A stretch of DNA of 64,000 nt. It comes from Ruegeria atlantica. Its GTDB lineage: Bacteria > Pseudomonadota > Alphaproteobacteria > Rhodobacterales > Rhodobacteraceae. This document shows positions 1 to 9,038 of the stretch, one piece after another. The notes beneath the pieces were generated by a model. The model saw only the letters and a program-made list of their open reading frames with translations, ran no database searches and was not told the origin of the DNA. Position numbers and translations under genes: made by a program. The stretch lies in the NCBI RefSeq assembly GCF_013032455.1, contig NZ_WQCF01000001.1:62001-126000 (forward strand). Reading direction: 5' to 3'. The stretch's first letter is position 1. The number at the start of each line of letters is the position of its first letter.

Positions 1-483
1 CATCGGCTGATAAGTCATCTGATCATAAGGTAGATCAGTAGCCGGATGGCGGGCTGTGTTCAGCCAACCGGCGGCTATTGTTTTGAATTCTTCCACGCTG
101 ATGCCGGAATGAGTGGCGTCCAATACCTCGATCAGGGCGTCGTGCCCACCCTCGACCAAGGCATTTAAATCTCCATTTGCAGCGGCCTCTAATGTCGGAG
201 TAGTCAAGATCGACGGGTCGGCCTTGGCCAGTTCCGCGAGGCGCTCCATCGCGAAGGTCAGCTGAAAATACACAGGCTGTTCAGCCCAGAGGGTTCCATC
301 GTTGTCAAAGACGGCGACACGCGCCGCCGGAGTGACGTAATCCACGCTTTCCGGGTCCGTCACCATCTCAACAAACGCAATGATGCGGTCGCGGTTTTCG
401 GTGTCTTTCCAGCTTGGCAATGGATCGGCTACGGCCAGCAACGGGGCTGCCAAAAAGAACAGGGCGATAATGATGCGCAGCAT
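1..483 (-). CDS. Secreted HAD-superfamily phosphatase-like protein (3' end cut by window)
   Basis: A start codon at 483 opens a frame that runs off the left edge, giving 161 residues without a stop. The first ~19 residues form a Sec signal peptide (hydrophobic run IIIALFFLAAPLLAVA). At about residues 58-64 the motif VFDNDGTLW matches HAD motif I (DxDGT), where the first Asp is the phosphorylated nucleophile in this family. A periplasmic hydrolase acting on a small phosphorylated compound is inferred; the substrate is unknown. It lies 63 bp downstream of the arylsulfatase on the same strand, so the two are probably one operon. Later HAD motifs fall outside the window. Confidence 0.8.
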   Translation of the reverse strand, partial: MLRIIIALFFLAAPLLAVADPLPSWKDTENRDRIIAFVEMVTDPESVDYVTPAARVAVFDNDGTLWAEQPVYFQLTFAMERLAELAKADPSILTTPTLEAAANGDLNALVEGGHDALIEVLDATHSGISVEEFKTIAAGWLNTARHPATDLPYDQMTYQPM

Positions 484-546
484 GTCCAAATATCCTGATT
501 TGAAATGGCAGAGGCCGCAGGGAACAGCGGCCTCTGGTCTTATCAG

Positions 547-2148
547 TTAGTGGGCGGAGGGCGTGGACAGTTTCTGCATGACCTGGTCCAGGCTGAAACT
601 GGCCGCCTTCTGGCGTGGTGGAAATTCCTGGAAGGTGGTCAGGAAATTCCCAACATATTGCTGAGCGGGCACCAAGAAATATGCACGATCAAGTATCCAG
701 TCGTAATAGGTATTTGACGTGCGGTAGCCACGTTCGTATGGGTCACGGCGTAAATTCACGATGATTGGTACACGCAGCTCGGTGAAAGGCTCCATCCAGG
801 CGCGGAAGGTCGACCAAGCTTTCTGCTCAAGGAAGATCAGTTTCCAATCATCAAAGCGCAGCGCAGACAGGTCGCCGTCATCGGTGAAATAAAAGATCTC
901 GCGACGTGGGCTTTCTGTAGTTTCACCCGTCAGCAATGGCAGAATGTTGTAGCCATCCAGGTGAACCTTGTAGTCGCGGCCCATCGCAGGCGAGGAATAT
1001 CCTGCCATCAATTTGTCTTTGATCTCAGGATCACCGGCAACGGCCAGATAGGTCGGCAGCCAATCCATGTGGTGAACGATTTCATTCATGACTGAACCGG
1101 CCTCGATCTTGCCCGGCCAGCGCACCATCGAGGGCACCCGCCAGCCACCTTCCCAGTTGGTATTCTTTTCGCCCCAAAACGGGGTCGAGGCGGCGTCGGG
1201 CCAGGTGTTGTAATGGGGGCCGTTGTCGGTTGAGTAATGGACAATTGTATTGTCAGCGATGCCCAGTTCATCCAGCAGATCAAGAAGTTCACCTACCTGT
1301 ATGTCATGTTCGATCATGCCAGCAGTGTATTCATCGGCAGGACCACCGATGATCTCATTGGCCTGTGCGCGCATCTCATCTTTGACATGGGTGCGGAAAT
1401 GCATCCGGGTGCCGTTCCACCAGACATAGAAGGGTGTACCATTCTGGTTGGCCTCGCGGATAAATTCAATCGCGGCCTCAAGCGTTTCCTGATCCACTGT
1501 TTCCATGCGTTTGCGGGTCAGGGGGCCGGTGTCCTCGATCGGGCCGCCCGCGGTTGAATGAATGACTCCGCGTGGGCCGTAGGCGTCGCGGAAGGTACGC
1601 CCATCCGGCAGAATAGCATCGCCCGGGTAATCTTCATGCTCAGGCTCTTCTTCGGCGTTCAAGTGATACAGATTTCCGAAAAACTCATCAAACCCGTGGT
1701 TTGTCGGAAGATGCTCATCCCGGTCACCAAGATGGTTTTTGCCAAATTGACCGGTGACGTAGCCGTGGTCTTTCAGCAGCCCCGCGATTGTGGGGTCTTC
1801 GATCTGCATGCCTTCTTTTGCACCGGGCAGGCCCACTTTGGACAAACCGGTTCGGAATACAGACTGTCCCATGATGTATGAGGACCGCCCCGCAGTGCAG
1901 GATTGCTCGCCGTAATAGTCCGTAAAGATCATGCCTTCATTGGCTACTCGGTCGATATTTGGGGTCCTGTAGCCCATAAGGCCCATCGTATAGGCCGAGA
2001 TGTTGGACTGACCGATATCATCGCCCCAAATGACAAGGATATTGGGTTTTTGATCCTGCGCCCATGCGGGGATTGCAATACAGGCGGCGAAAGTGACCGC
2101 CGCAAGTTTAGATATCCATTTTGGTATGCTAGAGTCAGGTGGTAACAT
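547..2148 (-). CDS. Secreted arylsulfatase (sulfatase family, formylglycine type)
   Basis: A 533-residue protein with an N-terminal signal peptide (hydrophobic stretch around residues 15-30, ending AWA). Residues 34-45 (KPNILVIWGDDIG) hold the metal-binding Asp pair. Residues 84-88 are CTAGR, fitting the C-x-P/A-x-R sulfatase signature in which Cys84 would become formylglycine. GKNHLGD supplies the active-site Lys and His, and TDNG further on is a second metal motif. Length is normal for the family. It would hydrolyse sulfate esters in the periplasm, as is common in marine bacteria. AGGAG sits 5 nt before the ATG. No maturase is visible here. The HAD gene follows in the same direction. Confidence 0.9.
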   Translation of the reverse strand: MLPPDSSIPKWISKLAAVTFAACIAIPAWAQDQKPNILVIWGDDIGQSNISAYTMGLMGYRTPNIDRVANEGMIFTDYYGEQSCTAGRSSYIMGQSVFRTGLSKVGLPGAKEGMQIEDPTIAGLLKDHGYVTGQFGKNHLGDRDEHLPTNHGFDEFFGNLYHLNAEEEPEHEDYPGDAILPDGRTFRDAYGPRGVIHSTAGGPIEDTGPLTRKRMETVDQETLEAAIEFIREANQNGTPFYVWWNGTRMHFRTHVKDEMRAQANEIIGGPADEYTAGMIEHDIQVGELLDLLDELGIADNTIVHYSTDNGPHYNTWPDAASTPFWGEKNTNWEGGWRVPSMVRWPGKIEAGSVMNEIVHHMDWLPTYLAVAGDPEIKDKLMAGYSSPAMGRDYKVHLDGYNILPLLTGETTESPRREIFYFTDDGDLSALRFDDWKLIFLEQKAWSTFRAWMEPFTELRVPIIVNLRRDPYERGYRTSNTYYDWILDRAYFLVPAQQYVGNFLTTFQEFPPRQKAASFSLDQVMQKLSTPSAH

Positions 2149-2361
2149 AGAAAGCTCCTAAAAATACAGGCCATTAGAGGCCGCTTTCAAAGCAGGAACG
2201 GTGAATTTTCACCGTCGTAAACCGCTGATCCCCAAATAGTTATTCGCGTTATACGGGAACCTCAAATAAAAATAACCGAAAGTTCGATGGCGAAGCTCAT
2301 AACATATATAAAAATATAAATATACAGTGCGGACTGAACTCTTCACCTTTTGCGCAGATCT

Positions 2362-3438
2362 TTAATCTGGGCCCTGATCGTCCCCCAGTCGACCATCCAG
2401 CGACATCAGGATCGCGATGGGGCGAAGGGCTGGGATGTGGCTGAATACGATCAGGATGCAAACGGTCAATGGGACGCTCAGAAAAGCTCCGATAAGGCCC
2501 CAGATCGTCGTCCAGAACATCAGGGCAAGAATGACCAAGAAAGTCGACATATTCAGAGATCGGCCCAAAAAAGCAGGGTCCAGGAAGTTGCCAATCAGGA
2601 ATTGGATGGTCCCGCAGCCAAGGATGATGACGAGGAACGGCCCAATACTTTCAAATTGAACAAGTGCAATCATCGATGGGAAAATCACCGCGATTATCGA
2701 GCCGATGGATGGTATGAAATTCAGGGCAAAGGTCAGAACCGCCCAGGTCTCAGCAAACTCCAAACCCAGCACTTTGAAGACCGAGTAACTGATACCCGCG
2801 GTTATCAAACTGATCAGCGTCTTTACGCCAACATATCGTTGCAGGCTGAACGAGATGGCATCCAGAATGGCCGCGAATTCAATACCAGCTTTGGGATCAC
2901 CTGCGGCCAACTGTATTTTTTTGCGAAAGGCCAGCCGCTCGGCCATGAGGAAGGCGACATAGAGGCTGATCAGAAAGAACTGGTTCAGCAAGGACGTAGC
3001 ACTGCCAAGCAGAACACGCGCAACGTAAGACATGTCGATATTGATCAGGTTGTCACGAATAAATTTGGTTACATCATTACCCACTAAACCAGTGACTCGG
3101 TTCACCGTGTCGTCGAACTGGTCTTCGTAGGTGCCGATCGTTCTGGCAAACTGGGTCGCCTGGCTTCCCAAAATATACATGATGACAAAAAGTCCGGCTA
3201 AAACGACCGTTACACCTGCGATATTGGCCAACCAAACAGGCGCGCGGGTCAGAGCAATGATCCTGTCACTCAGCGCGATAATCAGGACATTGATTAGCAG
3301 AGCCATCGTCAGCGGGATCAGAAACGCGGAGCCAGCATACAGCCCCAGTACGACAAGTGTCGCGACAATCGAAATGTCCCGCACAACTGAAAGCCTAAGC
3401 TTTAAGGGTTCTGCGATGGTGTCATTATCCAGTTTCAT
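2362..3438 (-). CDS. AI-2E family transporter (PerM-like membrane protein)
   Basis: A polytopic membrane protein of 358 residues in the AI-2E transporter/PerM family. A hydrophobic pair lies near the N-terminus, there is a long central soluble part, and a cluster of helices occupies the C-terminal half (PSIGSIIAVIFPSMIALVQF, LGCGTIQFLIGNFLDP, LVILALMFWTTIWGLIGAFLSVP). The family exports small molecules or acts in Na+/H+ exchange; the substrate cannot be told from sequence. A GTG at 3489 would add 17 residues, but the ATG at 3438 has an AGG 7 nt upstream and the GTG has no ribosome site, so I prefer the ATG. It is divergent from the YihY gene. Confidence 0.88.
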   Translation of the reverse strand: MKLDNDTIAEPLKLRLSVVRDISIVATLVVLGLYAGSAFLIPLTMALLINVLIIALSDRIIALTRAPVWLANIAGVTVVLAGLFVIMYILGSQATQFARTIGTYEDQFDDTVNRVTGLVGNDVTKFIRDNLINIDMSYVARVLLGSATSLLNQFFLISLYVAFLMAERLAFRKKIQLAAGDPKAGIEFAAILDAISFSLQRYVGVKTLISLITAGISYSVFKVLGLEFAETWAVLTFALNFIPSIGSIIAVIFPSMIALVQFESIGPFLVIILGCGTIQFLIGNFLDPAFLGRSLNMSTFLVILALMFWTTIWGLIGAFLSVPLTVCILIVFSHIPALRPIAILMSLDGRLGDDQGPD

Positions 3439-3595
3439 TGGTTGGCCTGTGTCAGGAACTGCGCGTCGCGCGTATAGTTGATCCTGCACAGCAAGTGCGG
3501 ATTATGCAATGCGCCCAATTGTTTGCCGGGGTTTATCTGCGTAGCAGAGCGATTTGGCGGTTCAGTGGATAGAGAAGGCGGGTTAGGCTTTTGCC

Positions 3596-4462
3596 ATGTT
3601 AGCGCGTGTGATTCCCTATTTTGGCCGACCGGTTCAGGCACTTCTGCTTGCCGTGACGAGATTCAGTTCAAAGAACGGCTTTGTCATGAGCAGCCACGTC
3701 GCCATGTCACTGATGATGGCGTTATTTCCATTCGTTCTCTTTACCGTTGCCCTCGCGGGGTCTTTGTCGCAGGACTACGTGACAAACGAGCTGATCGATT
3801 TGATTTTTGGCGCATGGCCTCAGGATGTTGCCGAGCCAATCGTGGCTGAACTACGTTCGGTTTTGGCCCAGTCAGGCTCGGGTGTGATTACTCTGGGTGG
3901 TTTGCTGGCCGTGTTTTTTGCTTCGAATGGTGTGATGGCGGTACGTGCGGCGATGAACCAAGCGTATCATGATCGCGATAGCTGGCCTTTCTGGAAGACA
4001 CGTTTGCTGTGTTTGGGATTGGTGATCACCGGAGGCATTGCCATTCTGGGTATCGCAGCGGTCGAAGTTGTCCTGCCTGTTTATACGCAGCTTGTGTCCG
4101 AAAAAACGGATGTGAATGTCTCGGACTGGTTGTCAGTAGATCGCCTGCGTTGGACTTTCACTGTCGCCGTTCCCGTCGGTGTCGTGGTCTTGGCGCATCT
4201 GGTCCTGCCGACAGGGCGTCACAAGTTAAAACAAATCCTTCCGGGCGTGTTGCTGACGCTGGCGCTGTTGGGCGCAGGAGGGTGGGGGTTTTCTGTCTAT
4301 ATCGCGCAATTCGCTTCTTACAGCGCAACTTACGCAGGTCTCGCAGGAGCGATGGCCGCGTTGATCTTCTTGTACCTGTGCGCAGCTATTCTAATCCTCG
4401 GGGCCGAATACAACGGTGCGCTGATGGATTTGCAGGATGAAACCGATGGGCCAGCGGTGTGA
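3596..4462 (+). CDS. YihY/BrkB-family inner-membrane protein
   Basis: A 288-residue protein with about six hydrophobic segments. The N-terminal region (RFSSKNGFVMSSHVAMSLMMALFPFVLF) and the central conserved part (LGGLLAVFFASNGVMAVRAAMNQAYH) are typical of the YihY/BrkB family. These proteins were once called RNase BN or virulence factor BrkB; their molecular role is unsettled and the RNase BN name is wrong for them. Its stop overlaps the start of the multihaem cytochrome by 4 bases (GTGA), so the two are translationally coupled. Confidence 0.88.
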   Translation: MLARVIPYFGRPVQALLLAVTRFSSKNGFVMSSHVAMSLMMALFPFVLFTVALAGSLSQDYVTNELIDLIFGAWPQDVAEPIVAELRSVLAQSGSGVITLGGLLAVFFASNGVMAVRAAMNQAYHDRDSWPFWKTRLLCLGLVITGGIAILGIAAVEVVLPVYTQLVSEKTDVNVSDWLSVDRLRWTFTVAVPVGVVVLAHLVLPTGRHKLKQILPGVLLTLALLGAGGWGFSVYIAQFASYSATYAGLAGAMAALIFLYLCAAILILGAEYNGALMDLQDETDGPAV

Positions 4463-6360
4463 GGCTGGCTGCGCTCTTTTTCAGTCTGTTTGTACCTTTA
4501 GGCGTATTCGCTGAAACCCCGAATTATGTCGGGTCTGACCAATGCGTTGAGTGTCACGCGGATGAGGCAAAGGAATGGGCCGCCTCCCATCACGCTCTGG
4601 CCTGGACCCAAGTTAATGAAGGTCACGTCAAAGCGGATTTCGACGGTGTGCGGTTTGATCATGACGGTATGTCCGTGGAATTCGTACATACCGACGATCT
4701 GCCGCAGGCCCGTGTAACCGAGAAGGACGGGGTTGAAACGCTCTATGACGTGCATTCAGTCGTCGGAATCGAGCCATTACAACAATACCTGTTCGAAACT
4801 GAGCCCGGCCGATTGCAGAGTTTTGATGTCGTCTGGGACACGGAAAACCAGCGATGGTTTCATCTTTATCCCGATCAAGACCTGCCACCGGATGACGGGT
4901 TGCACTGGACAGGTCCTTACAAAAACTGGAACGCCCGTTGTGCGGAATGTCACGCCACCGGGTTTGAAAAGAACTATGATGCGCTGACCCGAAGCTATGA
5001 CTCGGCTCAGGCCGAGATCGGGGTCGGGTGTGAGGCCTGCCACGGCCCCGGATCTGCGCATATCGACTGGACGCAGGGCCAAAGTCTTTCTGCCGATCAG
5101 GGCGAATTTGGATTCACCTTGAATTGGGGCAGGGGCCGGGTTGAGGAGGAAATCCAGCAATGTGCCGGTTGCCATTCCCGACGCGAAGCACATGGCGACG
5201 GAAACCCGATCCCGGGAACACCCTATCACGACGCCTACAATATGGCGGTGCTACGCCCCGGTCTTTACCATCCGGATGGCCAGATTTTGGATGAGGTTTA
5301 TGTTTACGGCTCGTTCTTACAGTCCAAGATGTACGGGCAAGGCGTGGGTTGCATGAATTGCCATAACCCACACAGTGCAGAGTTGAAGGCGGAAGGAAAC
5401 GGGGTCTGTACCCAATGCCATTCTCTGGCTGGCAATCCTGATTTTCCGACCTTAACAGCGAAGGACTATAATACGCCCACACATCATCATCACCCGGAAG
5501 ACAGCGAAGGGGCGCAGTGTAAATCCTGTCACATGATCGAACGTGTCTATATGGGCGTAGACGGGCGGCGCGACCACAGTTTCCGCATTCCGCGTCCCGA
5601 TCTGGGGCTGGGCGAAGATGCCTGCACCGATTGTCATCAGACGAAGGATCAGGCTTGGGCGACAAGTCAGATCGAAGTTTGGTTCCCTGAAACCACTCAT
5701 CGTGGTCCACATTTCGGAGCAGTGTTTCAAGCGGCGATGACCGGACAGGCCGGGGCGCCGGATGATTTACTGGCAATTGCGATTGACGCGGAAACAGCAG
5801 GTATCGTGCGCGCAACAGCGGCCTATCTGCTTCAACCCTATGCAACGGGGGAAATCGCGTTAAGAACAGCACCCCTATTGTTAGATCCAGACCCTCTGGT
5901 GCGTGCCAATGCAGCTCCGTTGCAACGTCAGGCAACCTTGACGGATCGGGTTCAAAGGCTGGAACCGCTACTCTCGGACCCAATGCGCAACGTGCGAATT
6001 TCAGCGGCCAAGGAGTTCCTGAACGTCCCGAGCCAATCCCTGACTTCGGATCAACAGGCGCGCGTCGCGCAGAGCATGGGCGAATGGCAGGATGCAATCG
6101 CCAACCGTCTCGATTTTCCGGAAACTCACCTTATTCTGGGTGGGATGGCTTTGACATTCCGCAACGCTCCGGCCGCTGAACGCGCATTCCGAGAGGTCGT
6201 AACTCTGGACCCTCAGCGTGCCGAGGCCTGGCCAATGTTGGTACAGTTGGCGCAGATAAATCGAGGGCCAGAGGCAGCACTAGAGGCGCTGAAGGAAGGG
6301 TTGGCAATGTTGCCGGAAGATCCTGGCTTGCTGCAGTTAAAGTCCCAACTGTCACCTTAG
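4459..6360 (+). CDS. Octahaem c-type cytochrome fused to HEAT/TPR-like repeats
   Basis: A 633-residue periplasmic protein with a signal peptide (residues 1-18, ending VFA). Eight CxxCH haem-attachment motifs are visible: CVECH (Cys29), CAECH, CEACH, CAGCH, CMNCH, CTQCH, CKSCH and CTDCH (Cys389). Several extra His residues (a HHHH run near residue 340) could be distal ligands. From about residue 420 the protein has no haem motifs and instead shows helical HEAT-like repeats and, near the end, TPR-like helices (APAERAFREVVTLDPQRAEAWPMLVQLAQ). The layout recalls the cytochrome c554/NapC-related multihaem group. Start is GTG, overlapping the yihY stop. Electron donor and acceptor are unknown; no redox partner is nearby. 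Confidence 0.85.
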   Translation: MRLAALFFSLFVPLGVFAETPNYVGSDQCVECHADEAKEWAASHHALAWTQVNEGHVKADFDGVRFDHDGMSVEFVHTDDLPQARVTEKDGVETLYDVHSVVGIEPLQQYLFETEPGRLQSFDVVWDTENQRWFHLYPDQDLPPDDGLHWTGPYKNWNARCAECHATGFEKNYDALTRSYDSAQAEIGVGCEACHGPGSAHIDWTQGQSLSADQGEFGFTLNWGRGRVEEEIQQCAGCHSRREAHGDGNPIPGTPYHDAYNMAVLRPGLYHPDGQILDEVYVYGSFLQSKMYGQGVGCMNCHNPHSAELKAEGNGVCTQCHSLAGNPDFPTLTAKDYNTPTHHHHPEDSEGAQCKSCHMIERVYMGVDGRRDHSFRIPRPDLGLGEDACTDCHQTKDQAWATSQIEVWFPETTHRGPHFGAVFQAAMTGQAGAPDDLLAIAIDAETAGIVRATAAYLLQPYATGEIALRTAPLLLDPDPLVRANAAPLQRQATLTDRVQRLEPLLSDPMRNVRISAAKEFLNVPSQSLTSDQQARVAQSMGEWQDAIANRLDFPETHLILGGMALTFRNAPAAERAFREVVTLDPQRAEAWPMLVQLAQINRGPEAALEALKEGLAMLPEDPGLLQLKSQLSP

Positions 6361-6457
6361 ATCGGCATTGCGTGGCCCGGTTTGCGCCATGAAACGGGCA
6401 AATTCATCGATTAACCAATGGGGTGGGTGAAATCTTCGCCAGCCTCAAAGGTGTTTC

Positions 6458-6646
6458 ATGACTGACAAACCAGTACACACATCGCAGCTACAAAACCCGG
6501 TTTCCCTGAATCAGAGGATCGCGGAATTACAGGCCAGAAAACCGCAGTTTGTTAATCCCGACGAAGCGTTGGAGTTGCAGCGCGACGCTGCCGCGTCACT
6601 GCGCGAACAATTCCTGGCCGGTGACCGCAGTTGGCTGGACGATTAA
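6458..6646 (+). CDS. Small hypothetical protein (62 aa)
   Basis: A short, polar, probably helical protein. It has no signal peptide, membrane segment or cysteine. An AAGG lies about 7 nt before the ATG, and the frame uses codons like its neighbours. It ends in an acidic WLDD. Its stop lies one base from the stop of convergent rlmE. I do not recognise a family. The good ribosome site and clean frame make it a likely real gene, but this rests on few signals. Confidence 0.5.
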   Translation: MTDKPVHTSQLQNPVSLNQRIAELQARKPQFVNPDEALELQRDAAASLREQFLAGDRSWLDD

Positions 6647-6647
6647 G

Positions 6648-7364
6648 TCAGCCGCGGAACCCGGTCGCGACTACGAATTTCTCGGAACTGTCCGAACGTG
6701 ATGCGGGTGGTTTGACATTGGCCACCTTTTCAAACTTCTGCTTCAGAAGCTTTTGCAAATCGCCCTCGGCACCCCCGGCCAGAACCTTGGCAACAAATGT
6801 GCCACCTTCTTCCAGAACGTCAAAAGCAAAGTAAGCCGCTGTTTCGCACAGCGCCATGATCCGCAGGTGGTCGGTTTGCTTATGCCCGGACGAGGCCGCC
6901 GCCATATCCGACATCACCACATCGGCCTTGCCGCCCAGCCATGTTTTGACCTTTTCGTCGGCGTCATCTTCCATGAAGTCCAGCACATGTGCCTCGGCAC
7001 CTGCGACCGGTTCAACCTCTTGCAGATCGACGCCCAGGACTGTGCCGATCCGTTTGCCTGATCGCTCGCCCAGCGCATTGACGCGTTTGACGGCTACCTG
7101 CAGCCAGCCACCCGGCGCGCAGCCCAAATCAACCACGCGGGCACCGGGGACGAGAAAGCGGAACTTGTCGTCCAGTTCGAGTATCTTGTACGCCGCACGC
7201 CCACGATAACCTTCGGCCTGCGCGCGCTTGACATAAGGATCGTTCAACTGCCGCTCAAGCCAACGGGTTGAGCTGAGTTTGCGCCCGCGCGCTGTCTTGA
7301 CCTTAACTTTCAGGTCGCGTTGTCCACGGCCCGAGTTGTTTTTGCCACTTGGTGTCTTCGCCAT
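6648..7364 (-). CDS. rlmE: 23S rRNA (uridine-2'-O)-methyltransferase RlmE (FtsJ/RrmJ)
   Basis: A 238-residue FtsJ-family enzyme that 2'-O-methylates U2552 (E. coli numbering) in the A-loop of 23S rRNA in the assembling large subunit. The SAM-binding loop [15 protein letters not shown] is clear. The family's catalytic K-D-K-E set fits Lys in [13 protein letters not shown], Asp in DVVMSDMAA, Lys in FVAKVLAGG and Glu in SSEKFVVA. The N-terminus is basic ([22 protein letters not shown]) and may bind RNA. The start codon overlaps the upstream ppx-like stop by one base (TGATG), so translation is coupled. Confidence 0.93.
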   Translation of the reverse strand: MAKTPSGKNNSGRGQRDLKVKVKTARGRKLSSTRWLERQLNDPYVKRAQAEGYRGRAAYKILELDDKFRFLVPGARVVDLGCAPGGWLQVAVKRVNALGERSGKRIGTVLGVDLQEVEPVAGAEAHVLDFMEDDADEKVKTWLGGKADVVMSDMAAASSGHKQTDHLRIMALCETAAYFAFDVLEEGGTFVAKVLAGGAEGDLQKLLKQKFEKVANVKPPASRSDSSEKFVVATGFRG

Positions 7365-8476
7365 CAGAACGGTCCGTCTTCCAATACGCCGTCCGCACTC
7401 ATTTGTGCATAAAGCAAACCTTCGCGCAGCCCACGGTCCGCCACGGAAAGGCGGTCGGTGGGCCAGCAGCGAAGCAATGCCTGCAAAATGGCCGAGCCGG
7501 ACATGATCAGGGCCTGCCGGTCATCGCCGATACGCGGATCTCGCCGCCGCCCCAGTGGGCCGAGTTCTAAGTATCCTCGTATGACTTTGTCAATCTGATC
7601 GCTGGTCATACGCAGACCATCCACCTTCGTTCGGTCATAGCGTTTCAGCCCCAGATGTGAGGCGGCCACCGTAGTGACCGTTCCGCTGGTGCCGACGATC
7701 TGAAATCCTTCGCGGGCCTGTTCGTCTTTGTAGGGGGCGAAATCGGCTAGATTCTCTTCGAAGAACCAACTCATCAGAGCAAAGCGAGCTGAGTCGTCCT
7801 CAACATCGTTGAATTGGTCCCGCAGCGTCGCCACACCCAGCGGGACACTGATCCAGTCCACCACTTTGGCTGTTGGAAAAGGGCTGTCGGCCGTATGAAA
7901 CCCGTGATGCAGGCGCATGATCGCCGCCGGACGGTCCCGACGCGGCACCGATGAGATGTCGATCCATACCAACTCAGTCGAACCGCCACCGATATCCACG
8001 ACTAATAATTGTTCGGTCTTGGTCGACACCAGCGGTGCGCACGAGATGACGGCCAAGCGCGCCTCTTCCTCGGGCTGGATGATCTCAAGCGTCAGTCCGG
8101 TTTCGCGCTTAACCTGCCGAATGAAGTCACGCGAGTTCTTGGCGCGTCTGCAAGCCTCGGTCGCGACCAGCCGCATCCGTTTGACCTTATTGCGTTTCAG
8201 CTTTTGCTGGCAGATTCGCAGCGCCTGAATGGTGCGTGCCATAGAAGACCGAGACAATCGTCCGGTCCGCTCCAAACCCGCGCCAAGCTGCACGGATTTG
8301 GAAAAACTATCCACCACATGGAACCCGCTGCCCTTGGGCTGGGCTATCAACATGCGACAGCTATTTGTCCCCAAATCCAGTGCTGCATAGAGTGCATCCG
8401 GATCGGGTCTTGCCGGCGCGGGGCTTTCGACCGCCTTCGGGAACGCGCCCGCACCTTTGGGACGCTTGGGCGCCAT
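7364..8476 (-). CDS. Ppx/GppA-family phosphatase
   Basis: A 370-residue ASKHA-fold enzyme of the exopolyphosphatase/guanosine pentaphosphate phosphatase family. Residues ~32-44 ([13 protein letters not shown]) form the phosphate 1 motif and [13 protein letters not shown] the second nucleotide-binding loop. A glycine-rich [11 protein letters not shown] follows. It hydrolyses polyphosphate or pppGpp; sequence alone does not separate the two. It is shorter than E. coli Ppx (about 510 residues) and lacks its C-terminal HD-like domain, as is usual for alphaproteobacterial members. Coupled to rlmE. A PPK2 enzyme lies 2.7 kb away on the other strand, so polyphosphate turnover is a possible shared theme. 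Confidence 0.88.
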   Translation of the reverse strand: MAPKRPKGAGAFPKAVESPAPARPDPDALYAALDLGTNSCRMLIAQPKGSGFHVVDSFSKSVQLGAGLERTGRLSRSSMARTIQALRICQQKLKRNKVKRMRLVATEACRRAKNSRDFIRQVKRETGLTLEIIQPEEEARLAVISCAPLVSTKTEQLLVVDIGGGSTELVWIDISSVPRRDRPAAIMRLHHGFHTADSPFPTAKVVDWISVPLGVATLRDQFNDVEDDSARFALMSWFFEENLADFAPYKDEQAREGFQIVGTSGTVTTVAASHLGLKRYDRTKVDGLRMTSDQIDKVIRGYLELGPLGRRRDPRIGDDRQALIMSGSAILQALLRCWPTDRLSVADRGLREGLLYAQMSADGVLEDGPF

Positions 8477-8716
8477 CTTTAACGCCCTCCGATATTCGAG
8501 TTACCCCGACCATAGGTCGGCCTATTCCATCGTGCAAGACGCTCATTAAAGTGATGAGTATTTTGATATGCGCACATGCGTGCATTTTCGTTACAAGACA
8601 CGTATCCCATCCTAGGCAAAAGGTCGTTTGAAATACGCCGTGTGTCGAAAATCGACCGACCTTGCCCCATATAGAAGTTTAGAACCGACCCATCTGGTTA
8701 GGAGGAATCAACGGCA

Positions 8717-9013
8717 ATGCCTGACGTCACCATCGTTTACTGGCGCGACATTCCCGCTCAGGTCATCGTCGGCAAAGGCCGTCGCGGCGCCAAGCGGCAG
8801 TTGGAGGAGCGGTTCGAGCAAGCCATCGACCGTGCTGCCATGAAGGTGAATGCCAAGGACAGTGATGCCTATCTGGCTGAATGGCGCAAGGCTGATCCCT
8901 TTGCAGTCGAGGGCGACCCGTCCGAGATTGCCGAGGCCGAGGCCGCGCGCTTGGAAACGGAATACGATCAGGACCGCATCAAAGCGCTGATCGCCAATGA
9001 CGGTTGGGCATGA
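8717..9013 (+). CDS. Small PF13769-like ('virulence factor') protein at head of C1 cluster
   Basis: A 98-residue cytosolic protein. The beginning MPDVTIVYWRDIPAQVIVGKGRRGAKRQL is typical of the family catalogued as 'virulence factor'; the name carries no demonstrated function. It is followed after 25 bp by the MetF-like reductase and then the methyl-THF:corrinoid methyltransferase. An AGGAGG-like site lies upstream of the ATG. The context suggests a helper role in one-carbon or corrinoid metabolism, not virulence; this is inference. Confidence 0.75.
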   Translation: MPDVTIVYWRDIPAQVIVGKGRRGAKRQLEERFEQAIDRAAMKVNAKDSDAYLAEWRKADPFAVEGDPSEIAEAEAARLETEYDQDRIKALIANDGWA

Positions 9014-9038
9014 GCCCTGATCTATATGGGAGGCCGCA

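Noticed and set aside
5114-6097. Long minus-strand frame (327 aa) opposite the cytochrome
   Set aside because: Shadow of a real gene with eight haem motifs; no start context or family features.
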